Below, one piece after another: positions 40,693-51,970 of a stretch of 64,000 bases of DNA. The notes under the pieces are model-generated. The model was not told the DNA's origin. It searched no databases and saw nothing but the letters and a program-made list of their open reading frames with translations. Origin of the DNA: Stenotrophomonas sp. 24(2023) (GTDB taxonomy: Bacteria; Pseudomonadota; Gammaproteobacteria; Xanthomonadales; Xanthomonadaceae); contig NZ_CP133160.1 of the NCBI RefSeq assembly GCF_030913365.1, positions 3,882,001-3,946,000 of the forward strand, written 5' to 3'. A program made the position numbers and the translations under genes. Positions within the stretch are counted from its first letter, which is position 1. Each line of letters opens with the position of its first letter.

Positions 40693-42551
40693 ATGCCGCC
40701 GCCAACGCCGCCCCCCTGCGCATCGCGCTGGTCGGCAACCCCAACAGTGGCAAGACCGCGCTGTTCAACCAGCTCACCGGCAGCCGGCAGAAGGTGGCCA
40801 ACTACACCGGCGTGACCGTGGAGCGCAAGGAAGGCCGGCTGCGCGCGCCCTCCGGCCGCGAGTTCGCCGTGCTCGATCTTCCGGGCGCCTACAGCCTGCA
40901 GCCGGCCAGCCTGGACGAGGCGATCACCCGTGACCTGTGCCGGGGGTTCTACCCGGGCGAGGCCGCGCCGGACGTGCTGCTGTGCGTGATCGATGCCACC
41001 AACCTGCGCCTGCACCTGCGCTTCGCGCTGGAACTGCGCGAGCTGGGCAAGCCGATGGTCATCGCGCTGAACATGGTCGATGCGGCCCAGCGCCGGGGCA
41101 TCCAGATCGATGTGGCCGCGCTGGAGCGCGAGATCGGCGTGCCGGTGGTGGAAACGGTGGCCGTGCGCAAGCAGGGCGCCAAGGCGCTGGTGGAGCGCCT
41201 GGACGCGATGGTGCCGCACCTGGACGCCCCGGTGACCGTGGCGGCGGAGACCGATTACCACGCCCGCGTGCGTGCGGTGCTGGATGCGGCGGTACGCATG
41301 CCGGCGCGGACCGCCGAGATCGACGACAGGCTGGACCGCTGGCTGCTGCACCCGGTCTGGGGCCTGGCCACGCTGGTGGTGGTGATGTTCCTGATCTTCC
41401 AGGCGGTGTACGCCTGGGCCGCCCCGCTGATGGACGGCATCGATGCCGGTTTCGCCTGGCTGGGGCAGTACGTTGCCGGCGTGCTGCCGGCCGGGCCGCT
41501 GGCCAGCCTGATCAGCGACGGCATCATCGCCGGCACCGGCAGCGTGGTGGTGTTCCTGCCGCAGATCCTGATCCTGTTCTTCTTCATCCTGGTGCTGGAG
41601 GAATCCGGCTACCTGCCGCGTGCGGCGTTCCTGCTGGACCGCATGATGGCGGCCGCCGGCCTGTCCGGCCGCTCGTTCATCCCGCTGCTGTCCAGCTTTG
41701 CCTGCGCGGTGCCGGGCATCATGTCCACCCGCAGCATCCAGGACCCGCGCGACCGCCTGGCGACGATCCTGGTGGCGCCGCTGATGACCTGCTCGGCGCG
41801 GCTGCCGGTGTATGCGCTGCTGATTGGTGCGTTCATCCCGCAGAAGACCGTCTGGGGGGTGTTCAACCAGCAGGGCCTGGTGCTGTTCGGCCTGTATGCG
41901 GCCGGCATCCTCAGCGCGCTGGCGATGTCGTGGATCATGAAGAAGTGGCGCCGCGACAAGAGCGAGCACCCGCTGATGCTGGAGCTGCCGTCCTACCGCC
42001 TGCCGAACCCGCGTGACCTGGCGGTGGGCCTGTACGAGCGTGCCACCATCTTCCTCAAGCGCGTGGGCGGCATCATCCTGGCGCTGACCGTGCTGTTGTG
42101 GTTCCTGCTGTCCTTCCCCGGCGCGCCGGAAAACGCGACGATGCCGGCGATCGACTACAGCTTCGCCGGCCAGCTGGGCCATGCGCTGGCGGTGGTGTTC
42201 GCACCGCTGGGCTTCAACTGGCAGATCTGCATTGCGCTGATTCCGGGCCTCGCCGCGCGCGAAGTGGCCGTGGCCTCGCTGGCCACCGTCTATGCGCTGT
42301 CGGCCGCCGATGACGATGCCGCCAGCCAGGCACTGACCCCGTTGATCAGCGATGGCTGGTCGCTGGCCACCGCGTTGTCGCTGCTGGTCTGGTACATCTA
42401 CGCACCGATGTGCATTTCCACCCTGGCCACCATCAAGCGCGAAACCAATTCGTGGCGGCAGATGGGCTTTGCGGCCTTCTACCTGTTCGCGGCGGCCTAC
42501 GTGGCCTCGCTGATCACCTACCAGGTGACCGTGGCACTGGGAGGCGGCTGA
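40689..42551 (+). CDS. feoB: Ferrous iron transporter FeoB
   Basis: This 620-residue inner-membrane Fe2+ transporter has an N-terminal G-protein domain: G1 GNPNSGKT (residues 16-23, K22), the switch region NYTGVTVERKEG, G3 DLPGAYSL and G4 NMVD. A helical regulator domain follows, then the Gate domains with PQILILFFFILVLEESGYL and FACAVPGIMSTR, the latter holding a membrane Cys typical of FeoB pores. It is shorter than the E. coli protein (773 residues), mostly in the C-terminal and loop parts, but all core motifs are intact. The feoA overlap and the next gene's start (sharing one base with its stop) make a tight three-gene operon. Confidence 0.95.
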   Translation: MNAAANAAPLRIALVGNPNSGKTALFNQLTGSRQKVANYTGVTVERKEGRLRAPSGREFAVLDLPGAYSLQPASLDEAITRDLCRGFYPGEAAPDVLLCVIDATNLRLHLRFALELRELGKPMVIALNMVDAAQRRGIQIDVAALEREIGVPVVETVAVRKQGAKALVERLDAMVPHLDAPVTVAAETDYHARVRAVLDAAVRMPARTAEIDDRLDRWLLHPVWGLATLVVVMFLIFQAVYAWAAPLMDGIDAGFAWLGQYVAGVLPAGPLASLISDGIIAGTGSVVVFLPQILILFFFILVLEESGYLPRAAFLLDRMMAAAGLSGRSFIPLLSSFACAVPGIMSTRSIQDPRDRLATILVAPLMTCSARLPVYALLIGAFIPQKTVWGVFNQQGLVLFGLYAAGILSALAMSWIMKKWRRDKSEHPLMLELPSYRLPNPRDLAVGLYERATIFLKRVGGIILALTVLLWFLLSFPGAPENATMPAIDYSFAGQLGHALAVVFAPLGFNWQICIALIPGLAAREVAVASLATVYALSAADDDAASQALTPLISDGWSLATALSLLVWYIYAPMCISTLATIKRETNSWRQMGFAAFYLFAAAYVASLITYQVTVALGGG

Positions 42552-42805
42552 TGGACCGCGGGCTGCTGCTGCAATACGTGCTGATCGCGCTGGCCGTGCT
42601 GGTCAGTGCGTGGGTGGTGTTGAAGAAGCAGTTTCCCGGCACCGTGCGCAAGGCGCGGGGTGCCCTGGCGCTGCGCCTTGTGCGGCCTTCCCGTGCCGCC
42701 TGGCTGCAGCGGCTGGGCCGCAGGATCGCCCCCCCGGTAGCCGGTGGCGGTGGTGCGTGCGGTGGCTGCGACAGTTGCGGCCCGAGCCCGCCGAAGCAGC
42801 ATTGA
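42551..42805 (+). CDS. Small Cys-rich single-pass membrane protein of the feo operon
   Basis: This 84-residue protein starts at ATG 42551, whose A is the last base of the feoB stop. Residues 5-23 (LLLQYVLIALAVLVSAWVV) form one membrane helix; a basic middle (KARGALALRLVRPSRAAW) follows, and the C-terminal tail has the cluster GACGGCDSCGP with three cysteines. It takes the position of FeoC in other feo operons but is unlike the winged-helix FeoC; the Cys cluster could bind iron or an iron-sulfur cluster. Comparable small proteins follow feoB in related genera. No function is proven by sequence. Confidence 0.75.
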   Translation: MDRGLLLQYVLIALAVLVSAWVVLKKQFPGTVRKARGALALRLVRPSRAAWLQRLGRRIAPPVAGGGGACGGCDSCGPSPPKQH

Positions 42806-42819
42806 CCCGCGTTGCCCCT

Positions 42820-42957
42820 GGCTGGCGCCCGGCCATGCCGGGCGGCATCGGGGATCGCACGATGTGGGTTTCATCCACGCATGGCGTGGATCTACCGGAT
42901 GATGGCCCCGTCCACGCAGGGCGTGGGTTCATCTGTAGCGCCAGGCCATGCCTGGCG
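42820..42957. repeat. Group of SMAG palindromes after feo operon
   Basis: Four elements fill the gap before the converging oxidoreductase gene: a degenerate GGCGCCCGGCCATGCCGGGC copy (about 42823-42846), an inverted copy ATCCACGC...GGATCTAC at 42873-42895, a shorter degenerate TCCACGCAGGGCGTGG at about 42911, and a consensus GTAGCGCCAGGCC copy at 42935-42957. They mix the two varieties found elsewhere. Confidence 0.8.
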
Positions 42958-42967
42958 GCGTTCGCCA

Positions 42968-43549
42968 TCAGCGTCCGGCCCGCCCCAGGCGTTCAACCTT
43001 TTCCAGCCATGCGTCCCGCCGTGCGGGCGTGCTGCTGCGTACCGGCCCCAGTGCGGTGATCCGTACCGGGCGGATGCCGCAGAACTCCAGGATGGTGCCG
43101 CGTACCTGTGCATGGCCCGGCGCGCGATAGAACCCGCGGTAGTACCAGAGCGGCGTGTCCATCGGGGTGATCACCCGGGCGCTGCGGCCAGCCAGCAGCC
43201 GGTCCCACCAGACCGAACCCTGCCGGTAGCGGAAGGCATAGCCCGGCAGCAGCACGCGGTCGAAGAAACCCTTCAACAGCGCGGGCATCGCCCCCCACCA
43301 GGTGGGATACACCAGTACCAGATGGTCACAGGCGGCGATGGCATCGGCGGCCTGCCGCAGGTCCGGTTCCAGCGGCTGCACCTGGCGGTAACCGTGGCGC
43401 AGGATCGGGTCGAACATCAGTTCGCCCAGTGCGATCAGGCGGACGGCATGACCGGCCTCGGTCGCGGCGGCAGCGTAACGTTCGGCCAGCGCGCCGCAGA
43501 GGCTGTTGCGGTCGGGGTGGCCCAGCAGGACAAGGATGGAGCGCGGCAC
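42968..43549 (-). CDS. NAD(P)H-dependent oxidoreductase, flavodoxin-like fold (NQO1/MdaB/KefF type)
   Basis: This 193-residue cytosolic flavoprotein starts RSILVLLGHPDRNSLCGALAERY, the dinucleotide-site strand and phosphate loop of the NAD(P)H:quinone oxidoreductase family. VLVYPTWWGAMPALLKGFFDRVLLPGYAF is the second hallmark, forming the flavin-binding loop. Such enzymes reduce quinones by two electrons and protect from redox cycling compounds. It is transcribed in the same direction as the following MerR regulator and SDR, 55 bases after the regulator, so the three may form one stress-response unit. The ATG at 43549 fits the family start. Confidence 0.87.
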   Translation of the reverse strand: MPRSILVLLGHPDRNSLCGALAERYAAAATEAGHAVRLIALGELMFDPILRHGYRQVQPLEPDLRQAADAIAACDHLVLVYPTWWGAMPALLKGFFDRVLLPGYAFRYRQGSVWWDRLLAGRSARVITPMDTPLWYYRGFYRAPGHAQVRGTILEFCGIRPVRITALGPVRSSTPARRDAWLEKVERLGRAGR

Positions 43550-43603
43550 GGATCACCTCATGGCTGTGAAGCGGCCACCTTCCGCTGTGCCCCAGGGGCA
43601 GAG

Positions 43604-44002
43604 TCAAGCAGGCGCGCGCGCGCAGTCGTGCCGGGCCAGGTCGCAGTCCCCGCCGCCGTGCTGCAGCCAGTGCCGGAGCCCGTCCTGTACCTGGCGCAGT
43701 TGGCGTTCCACGCCGCGCAGGCGCTCGCGTTCGGCCACGACCTGCGCATGCTGGCGCTCAAGCAGGGCCGCTACGCCCGGCCAGTCAAGCTGGCCGTCGG
43801 CGCGGCGCAGGCGCGAAACGGCCGCCAGGCCGATGCCCAGCGCCAGTGCCTGGCGGATCAGCTGCACCATCGCCACGTCCTGCTCGCTGTAGCTGCGGTA
43901 GCGGTTGTGGCGGGCCACCGGCGGCAGCAGGCCACGCGCCTCATACAGGCGGATGGCCTTGGCGCTGGCGCCGGTGCGCTGGGCGACCTCGGAAATGCGC
44001 AC
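43604..44002 (-). CDS. MerR-family transcriptional regulator
   Basis: This 132-residue regulator has the winged helix-turn-helix ISEVAQRTGASAKAIRLYEA at its very N-terminus, the family ARGLLPP and RYRSYSEQDV wing, and a long dimerising coiled coil (LLERQHAQVVAERERLRGVERQLRQVQ). The C-terminal tail HGGGDCDLARHDC has two cysteines, which may sense metal or oxidant, but this is not certain. The start is GTG at 44002, the only one that gives the standard N-terminus. It lies three bases after the SDR stop and 55 bases before the quinone oxidoreductase gene, so its likely targets are these neighbours. Confidence 0.88.
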   Translation of the reverse strand: MRISEVAQRTGASAKAIRLYEARGLLPPVARHNRYRSYSEQDVAMVQLIRQALALGIGLAAVSRLRRADGQLDWPGVAALLERQHAQVVAERERLRGVERQLRQVQDGLRHWLQHGGGDCDLARHDCARAPA

Positions 44003-44005
44003 CGC

Positions 44006-44767
44006 TCAGTCCCGCACCAGCCCGCCATCGACCACCAGGTTCTGGCCGGTGACCGCGCGCGCCCAGGGGCTGGCGAAGAACAGCACGGCATCGGCGAACT
44101 CGGCCGGGGTGGTCACGCTGCGCAGCGGGGTGTTGGCGGCGATGTAGTCGAACACGGCCTCGGGCGTGGCGGCACTGGCGTCGGTGGTACGCAGCAGGCC
44201 GCCGGACAGCATGTTCACGGTGATGCCATGCGGGCCGAGGTCGCCGGCCAGGGTGCGGGTCAGCGACAGCAGGGCGGCCTTGGCGGCGGTGTAATCGTGG
44301 TAGGGCACGACCGGGTTCTGGAACAGGTTGGTGCCGATGTTGATGATGCGGCCGAAGCGCCGTGCCTGCATGCCCGGCAGGCTGGCCTGCACGGTGTTCA
44401 GTGCGCCGCGCACGCTGCCTTCGAACTGCGCCTGGAAGGCCGGCCAGCCGATGGTATCGGCCGCATCGCGGCCATCGCCGTTGAACGAAAACGCGGCCAG
44501 CGCGTTGTTCACCACGGTGGTCACGGCCTGGCCGAAGTGGGCCTGGCCCTGCTGCAGCAGGGCATCGACCTGGGCGCGATCAGTCACATCGGCCTGCAGC
44601 GCCAGGGCATTGCCGCCCAGCGTGCTGGCCAGGGCGCGCGCGGTGGCCTCGCTACGGCGGTAGTTGATGATCACGCGCGCGCCCTGCGCGGCGAAGGCGC
44701 GGGCGATGTGCTGGCCCAGGCCGCGGCCGGCACCGGTGACCAACACGAGCTGTTCGGAAATCTGCAT
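44006..44767 (-). CDS. Short-chain dehydrogenase/reductase (FabG-like)
   Basis: This 253-residue cytosolic NAD(P)-dependent reductase has TGAGRGLGQHIARAF, VVNNALAAF (variant of NNAG) and Y-x3-K in YHDYTAAKAALLSL, followed by GPHGITVNMLSGGLLRT and TGQNLVVDGGLVRD. NYRRSE after strand 2 suggests NADP preference. The Ala in place of Gly in the NNAG motif is common in FabG-like but non-fatty-acid-synthesis members. The substrate is unknown. It is the first gene of the minus-strand set with merR and the quinone oxidoreductase, diverging from dapB over 81 bases. Confidence 0.88.
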   Translation of the reverse strand: MQISEQLVLVTGAGRGLGQHIARAFAAQGARVIINYRRSEATARALASTLGGNALALQADVTDRAQVDALLQQGQAHFGQAVTTVVNNALAAFSFNGDGRDAADTIGWPAFQAQFEGSVRGALNTVQASLPGMQARRFGRIINIGTNLFQNPVVPYHDYTAAKAALLSLTRTLAGDLGPHGITVNMLSGGLLRTTDASAATPEAVFDYIAANTPLRSVTTPAEFADAVLFFASPWARAVTGQNLVVDGGLVRD

Positions 44768-44848
44768 GGCGGCCTCATCGAAACGGGGCGGGCAGCGTAG
44801 CAGTCATGGTGCTTGTCGAACCACGCGCGCACCGGCTAGCCTGCGCGG

Positions 44849-45577
44849 ATGAACCAGACTCCCCTGCGATTGCTCATCCACGGCGCTTCCGGGCGCATGG
44901 GCCAGGCCCTGCTGCGCCTGGCCGCCGAACACCCCGAACAGCTGCAGGTCGTGGCGGCGGTCACCGGCCGTGCGCCGGCGCAGCGCGTGGTCGATGGCGT
45001 GCCGCACTTCGCCGCCAGCGAACTGCCCGGCGCGCCGCCGTTCGATGTGGCCATTGATTTCAGCCTGCCCGAAGGCTTCGACCCGATCGTTGCCCTGTGC
45101 GTCGAGCGTGGTGCCGGCCTGGTGTCGGGCACCACCGGCATCAGTCCGGTGCAGCGTGATGCGCTGGACGCGGCCGCCGCGACGATCCCGCTGGTGTGGG
45201 CGTCGAATTTCAGCCTGGGCGTGGCGGTGCTGGACGAACTGGTCGAGCGCGCGGCGCAGGCGCTGGCGGGCTGGGACTGCGATGTGGTCGAGTCGCACCA
45301 TACGAAGAAGAAGGACGCACCCTCCGGGACCGCCCTGACCCTGGGCGCGGCGGCGGAGCGGGGCGGTGCCCAGCCGCACTACGCCAGCCTGCGGGCCGGC
45401 GACATCATCGGTGAGCACCTGGTGCAGTTCACCGGCCAGGGCGAGCGCATCGAGCTGGTGCACCGCGCGACCAACCGCGACATCTTCGCCCGGGGGGCGC
45501 TGTTCGTGGCCCGCCAGCTGCCGGGCCGGCCGGCCGGCAGCTACCGGGTCCGTGACCTGCTGGACGGGCCGCGCTGA
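44849..45577 (+). CDS. dapB: 4-hydroxy-tetrahydrodipicolinate reductase
   Basis: This 242-residue cytosolic NAD(P)H enzyme serves lysine and diaminopimelate (cell wall) synthesis. The cofactor motif HGASGRMG (residues 11-18) is at the N-terminus; SGTTGIS and WASNFSLGVAVL follow, and the catalytic stretch ESHHTKKKDAPSGTA has H150/H151 and the proton-donor Lys. A region of about 20 residues between the Rossmann fold start and the active-site domain is shorter than in E. coli DapB (273 aa), which is usual for this group. It precedes carAB by 312 bases, the order often seen in gammaproteobacteria. Confidence 0.95.
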   Translation: MNQTPLRLLIHGASGRMGQALLRLAAEHPEQLQVVAAVTGRAPAQRVVDGVPHFAASELPGAPPFDVAIDFSLPEGFDPIVALCVERGAGLVSGTTGISPVQRDALDAAAATIPLVWASNFSLGVAVLDELVERAAQALAGWDCDVVESHHTKKKDAPSGTALTLGAAAERGGAQPHYASLRAGDIIGEHLVQFTGQGERIELVHRATNRDIFARGALFVARQLPGRPAGSYRVRDLLDGPR

Positions 45578-45591
45578 CCGGCCCAGGTCGA

Positions 45592-45650
45592 TGGTGGATG
45601 CCAACCTTGGTGGGCAGGCTTTCCGGGAAGCGCCAACCACGGTTGGCGCC
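45592..45650. repeat. Degenerate SMAG-like palindromes (CCAACC variety) before carA
   Basis: GATGCCAACCTTGGTGGGC (about 45596-45614) and the perfect palindrome GCGCCAACCACGGTTGGCGC (45630-45649) have the SMAG layout but with a third stem sequence. Both lack the GTAG head. They lie just after dapB and may end its transcript. Confidence 0.6.
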
Positions 45651-45733
45651 TGCCAGGGCCGGGGCGGGCGCCCGGCATACGCCGCCGGATTGAAATGAAT
45701 ACGCAATCGCCTGTTCAGAAACCGCGATAACCG

Positions 45734-45763
45734 CTGGCGCGGGCGGCCCGGCGGCGCTACAAT
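45734..45763 (+). promoter_or_regulatory. Candidate carA promoter
   Basis: TACAAT at 45758-45763 is a good -10 hexamer in a GC-rich context, with CTGGCG 18 bases upstream as a weak -35. It would give a leader of about 120 bases before the carA start. The rest of the 312-base gap (45578-45889) holds only the repeats listed and no gene. Confidence 0.4.
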
Positions 45764-45889
45764 TCGCACTCGCCGAATCACGAAAGCCGGACCGGTCCCA
45801 GACCGCACGTCCGCGCTTTTTTGCAACCGGATTTCCGTGAGCGCAGGCGTGACTTCGGTTCCCCCTTGGTAGCCAAAGTGAGATGTTCC

Positions 45890-47017
45890 GTGACCCAAGC
45901 CGCAATCCTCGTCCTTGAAGACGGTACCGTTTTCGAGGGTGAATCCGTAGGCGCGCCCGGCCTGTCCGTCGGTGAGGTGGTGTTCAACACCGCCATGACC
46001 GGCTACCAGGAAGTGCTGACCGACCCGTCCTACGCCCGGCAGATGGTCACGTTGACCTATCCGCACATCGGCAACACCGGCATGACCGACCAGGACGATG
46101 AAGCGTCCAAGGTGTGGTCGGCCGGTCTGATCGTGCGCGACGTTCCGCGCCGCCCGAGCAGCTGGCGCAACCAGGTGTCCCTGCAGGACTGGCTGGTGCA
46201 GCGTGGCGTGGTCGCCATCGCCGGCATCGACACCCGCAAGCTGACCCGCATCCTGCGCGAGCGCGGCGCCCAGAACGGCGCGCTGATGGCGGGCGACATC
46301 GATGTGGAAAAGGCGCTGGAAGCGGCCCGCAAGTTCCCGGGCCTGAAGGGCATGGACCTGGCCAAGGTGGTCACCACCGAAAAGAGCTACCCCTGGACCG
46401 AAGGCCAGCTGGACCTGGACGCCAACGCGTTCGTCAGCGTGCCGGGCCGCTTCAAGGTCGTGGCCTATGACTTCGGCGCCAAGCTGAACATCCTGCGCAT
46501 GCTGGCCGAGCGCGGCTGCGAGATCACCGTGGTGCCGGCGCAGACCCCGGCCGCCGAAGTGCTGGCGATGAAGCCGGACGGCGTGTTCCTGTCCAACGGC
46601 CCGGGCGACCCGGAACCGTGCGACTACGCCATCGCCGCGATCAAGGAATTCATCGCCGCCAAGCTGCCGGTGTTCGGCATCTGCCTGGGTCACCAGCTGC
46701 TGGCGCTGGCCTCCGGCGCCAAGACGGTCAAGATGGGCCATGGCCACCACGGCGCCAACCACCCGGTGCAGGACCTGGACAGCGGCCGGGTGATGATCAC
46801 CTCGCAGAACCACGGCTTCGCGGTCGACGAAAGCTCGCTGCCGCCGACCCTGCGCGTGACCCACCGCTCGCTGTTCGATGGCACCAACCAGGGCATCGCG
46901 CGCACCGACGTGCCGGCGTTCTCGTTCCAGGGCCACCCGGAAGCCTCGCCGGGCCCGCACGATGTCGGCCCGCTGTTCGACCGTTTCGTGACCCTGATGG
47001 AGCAGGCCAAGGCCTGA
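45890..47017 (+). CDS. carA: Carbamoyl-phosphate synthase small (glutaminase) subunit
   Basis: This 375-residue cytosolic protein supplies ammonia from glutamine to CarB for arginine and pyrimidine synthesis. The N-terminal domain starts [21 protein letters not shown] and [21 protein letters not shown]. The class I amidotransferase domain carries nucleophile C265 in [10 protein letters not shown] and the His/Glu pair in [11 protein letters not shown]. The GTG at 45890 gives the family's normal length; the frame is open upstream to 45821, but those codons have no similarity. A 150-base gap without a gene separates it from carB. Confidence 0.96.
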   Translation: MTQAAILVLEDGTVFEGESVGAPGLSVGEVVFNTAMTGYQEVLTDPSYARQMVTLTYPHIGNTGMTDQDDEASKVWSAGLIVRDVPRRPSSWRNQVSLQDWLVQRGVVAIAGIDTRKLTRILRERGAQNGALMAGDIDVEKALEAARKFPGLKGMDLAKVVTTEKSYPWTEGQLDLDANAFVSVPGRFKVVAYDFGAKLNILRMLAERGCEITVVPAQTPAAEVLAMKPDGVFLSNGPGDPEPCDYAIAAIKEFIAAKLPVFGICLGHQLLALASGAKTVKMGHGHHGANHPVQDLDSGRVMITSQNHGFAVDESSLPPTLRVTHRSLFDGTNQGIARTDVPAFSFQGHPEASPGPHDVGPLFDRFVTLMEQAKA

Positions 47018-47167
47018 GCACTGTGCCGCCGGCCTGACCGGCGGTGACCGCAAAGGACTGCAAGCCGGTGCAGCACGGCCGCCACAGGCGCGGTGCCGCA
47101 CCCCAGATTCCTGATCGACAGCGTGCGATCACGCCCCCAGACACGCTGTACTGACTTAGAGAAGACA

Positions 47168-50406
<3,239 letters not shown>

Positions 50407-50410
<4 letters not shown>

Positions 50411-50883
50411 GAGCCCCCATCACCATGAAGGGCGCGCAGAAGCTGCGCGACGAACTGGATCACCTCAAGTCGGTCAAGCGCCCGAAGGTGATCGCCGCGA
50501 TTGCTGAAGCACGCGAGCACGGTGACCTGAAGGAGAACGCCGAGTACCACGCCGCGCGCGAGGAACAGGGCTTCATCGAAGGCCGCATCAAGCAGCTGGA
50601 AGGCGAGCTGTCGCACGCCGAGATCATCGATGTGAGCAAGCTCAACGCAGGCTCGAAGGTGGTGTTCGGCGCCAGCGTGACCCTGGCCGACGTGGAAACC
50701 GACGAAGAGAAGAAGTACCAGATCGTTGGCGACCTGGAAGCGGACATCAAGCTGGGCCTGATCGCCATTTCCTCGCCGGTGGCGCGCGCGATGATCGGCA
50801 AGCTGGAAGGCGATTCGATCGTGATCGACGCCCCGGCCGGCCAGCGCGAGTACGAGATCGTCAGCGTCAGCTACGCGGACTGA
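50407..50883 (+). CDS. greA: Transcription elongation factor GreA
   Basis: This 158-residue factor rescues backtracked RNA polymerase by stimulating transcript cleavage. The N-terminal coiled coil has the tip residues in [21 protein letters not shown] (conserved D and E at the tip) and the C-terminal FKBP-like domain has [20 protein letters not shown] and [16 protein letters not shown]. Length is identical to E. coli GreA. The ATG at 50407 lies within the carB stop (ATGA), so carB and greA are translationally coupled, a tie of biosynthesis and transcription genes seen in related bacteria. Confidence 0.96.
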
Positions 50884-50886
50884 TCG

Positions 50887-51807
50887 GTGGCGACGGCGAC
50901 CCTGCTGTTGCCGGCACGCAGCCGCTTCGCCGCGGCTGCGCTGCCGGACGATGTTTCCGCCGCGCTCGGGCGGGCCGAGCAGGCCGACGTGGCGGCGGGC
51001 GAACGCGAACAGCTGCAGCGCCACTTCACGGTCGCCGCGCCGGACTGGCCGGTGGCCGCCTTGACCCGCCAGCTCGACGTCGGCGATGCCGCCGGCGCCA
51101 GCTGGCTGCGGGCTGATCCGGCCTATGTGGTGCCGGACATGCAGGGTGCGCGCATGATGGGGCACGGCGATACGCTGCGCCCCGACGCCCAGGACAGCGC
51201 AGCACTGCTGCCGGCGCTGCAGGCGCTGTTTGCCGAATCCGGGTTCACCTTCGATGCGCCGTCGCCATCGCGCTGGTACCTGCGGCTGCCGATCGACCTG
51301 GCCCTGCCGCGCTTCGCCGCGCCGGATGAGGTGCTGGGGGATGACCTGTTCGCGCACCTGCCCGACGGTGATGCCGGGCGCCGCTGGCGTGCGTTGCTGA
51401 CCGAGGCGCAGGTGGTCCTGCATACCCACCCGTGGAACCAGCAGCGCCTGGCGGCCGGCAAGCAGCCGATCAACTCCCTGTGGTTCTGGGGCCCGGGCGT
51501 GATGCCGGTGGCCGTCAGTACCCGCCATGCGCAGGTACGCAGCCGCGACGCGCTGCTGCGCGGTCTGGCCCAGGCCGCTGGCGTGGCCGTGGACGGCGAG
51601 CAGACGGTCGATGCGCTGGTCGATCTGCGCCAGCTGCGCTCGCTGCAGCAGTTGGGTACCGAGGCGATCCCCCCGCTGCTGGCCGCCCTCAAGCGCGGTG
51701 AACTGCAGACCCTGGTGCTCGATTTCGAGGATGGCCGCCAGTTCACGCTGGATCGCAGGCAGCGCTGGAAGTTCTGGAAGAAGCCGAGGCAACTGCACGA
51801 CGCGTAG
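50887..51807 (+). CDS. Phosphoglycerate-mutase-like (ApgM-related) conserved protein
   Basis: This 306-residue protein starts at a GTG three bases after greA. In Xanthomonadaceae such genes carry the label 'phosphoglycerate mutase', and NQQRLAAGKQPINSLWFWGPGVMP resembles the N-x2-R-x3-G-x2-P-x-N-x-W-x-WG motif of archaeal-type cofactor-independent mutases. However, the alkaline-phosphatase metal motifs of true mutases are not evident, so an enzymatic role is doubtful. WLRADPAYVVPDMQGARMMG is another conserved patch. The C-terminus has an aromatic basic tail (QRWKFWKKPRQ). Its stop codon TAG is part of a SMAG-like GTAG. The function is unknown. Confidence 0.7.
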   Translation: MATATLLLPARSRFAAAALPDDVSAALGRAEQADVAAGEREQLQRHFTVAAPDWPVAALTRQLDVGDAAGASWLRADPAYVVPDMQGARMMGHGDTLRPDAQDSAALLPALQALFAESGFTFDAPSPSRWYLRLPIDLALPRFAAPDEVLGDDLFAHLPDGDAGRRWRALLTEAQVVLHTHPWNQQRLAAGKQPINSLWFWGPGVMPVAVSTRHAQVRSRDALLRGLAQAAGVAVDGEQTVDALVDLRQLRSLQQLGTEAIPPLLAALKRGELQTLVLDFEDGRQFTLDRRQRWKFWKKPRQLHDA

Positions 51808-51890
51808 AGCCACGCCCTGCGTGCGCACGTTGGGGTACATCCAGGCCCTGCGTGTGCACATTGGGGAGATCCACGCCCTGCGTGGATGGG
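51804..51890. repeat. Three degenerate SMAG units in tandem
   Basis: GTAGAGCCACGCCCTGCGTG (51804), GTACATCCAGGCCCTGCGTG (51835) and GAGATCCACGCCCTGCGTGG (51866) are spaced about 31 bases apart, with CACGTTGGG and CACATTGGG as linkers. The first copy supplies the TAG stop of the preceding gene. The stem sequences have drifted, so this is an old tandem duplication. Confidence 0.75.
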
Positions 51891-51970
51891 GTTGAACCGA
51901 TCCGTTAGGGCCCGCCATCGCCGTGCATTTGCGCCCGCGCTATGATGCGGGCGTCTTCCGCAACCCGGCG

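Noticed and set aside
47018..47167. Small gene or RNA between carA and carB
   Set aside because: The 150 bases show only a ribosome site near the carB start; no frame with protein features or clear hairpin was found.
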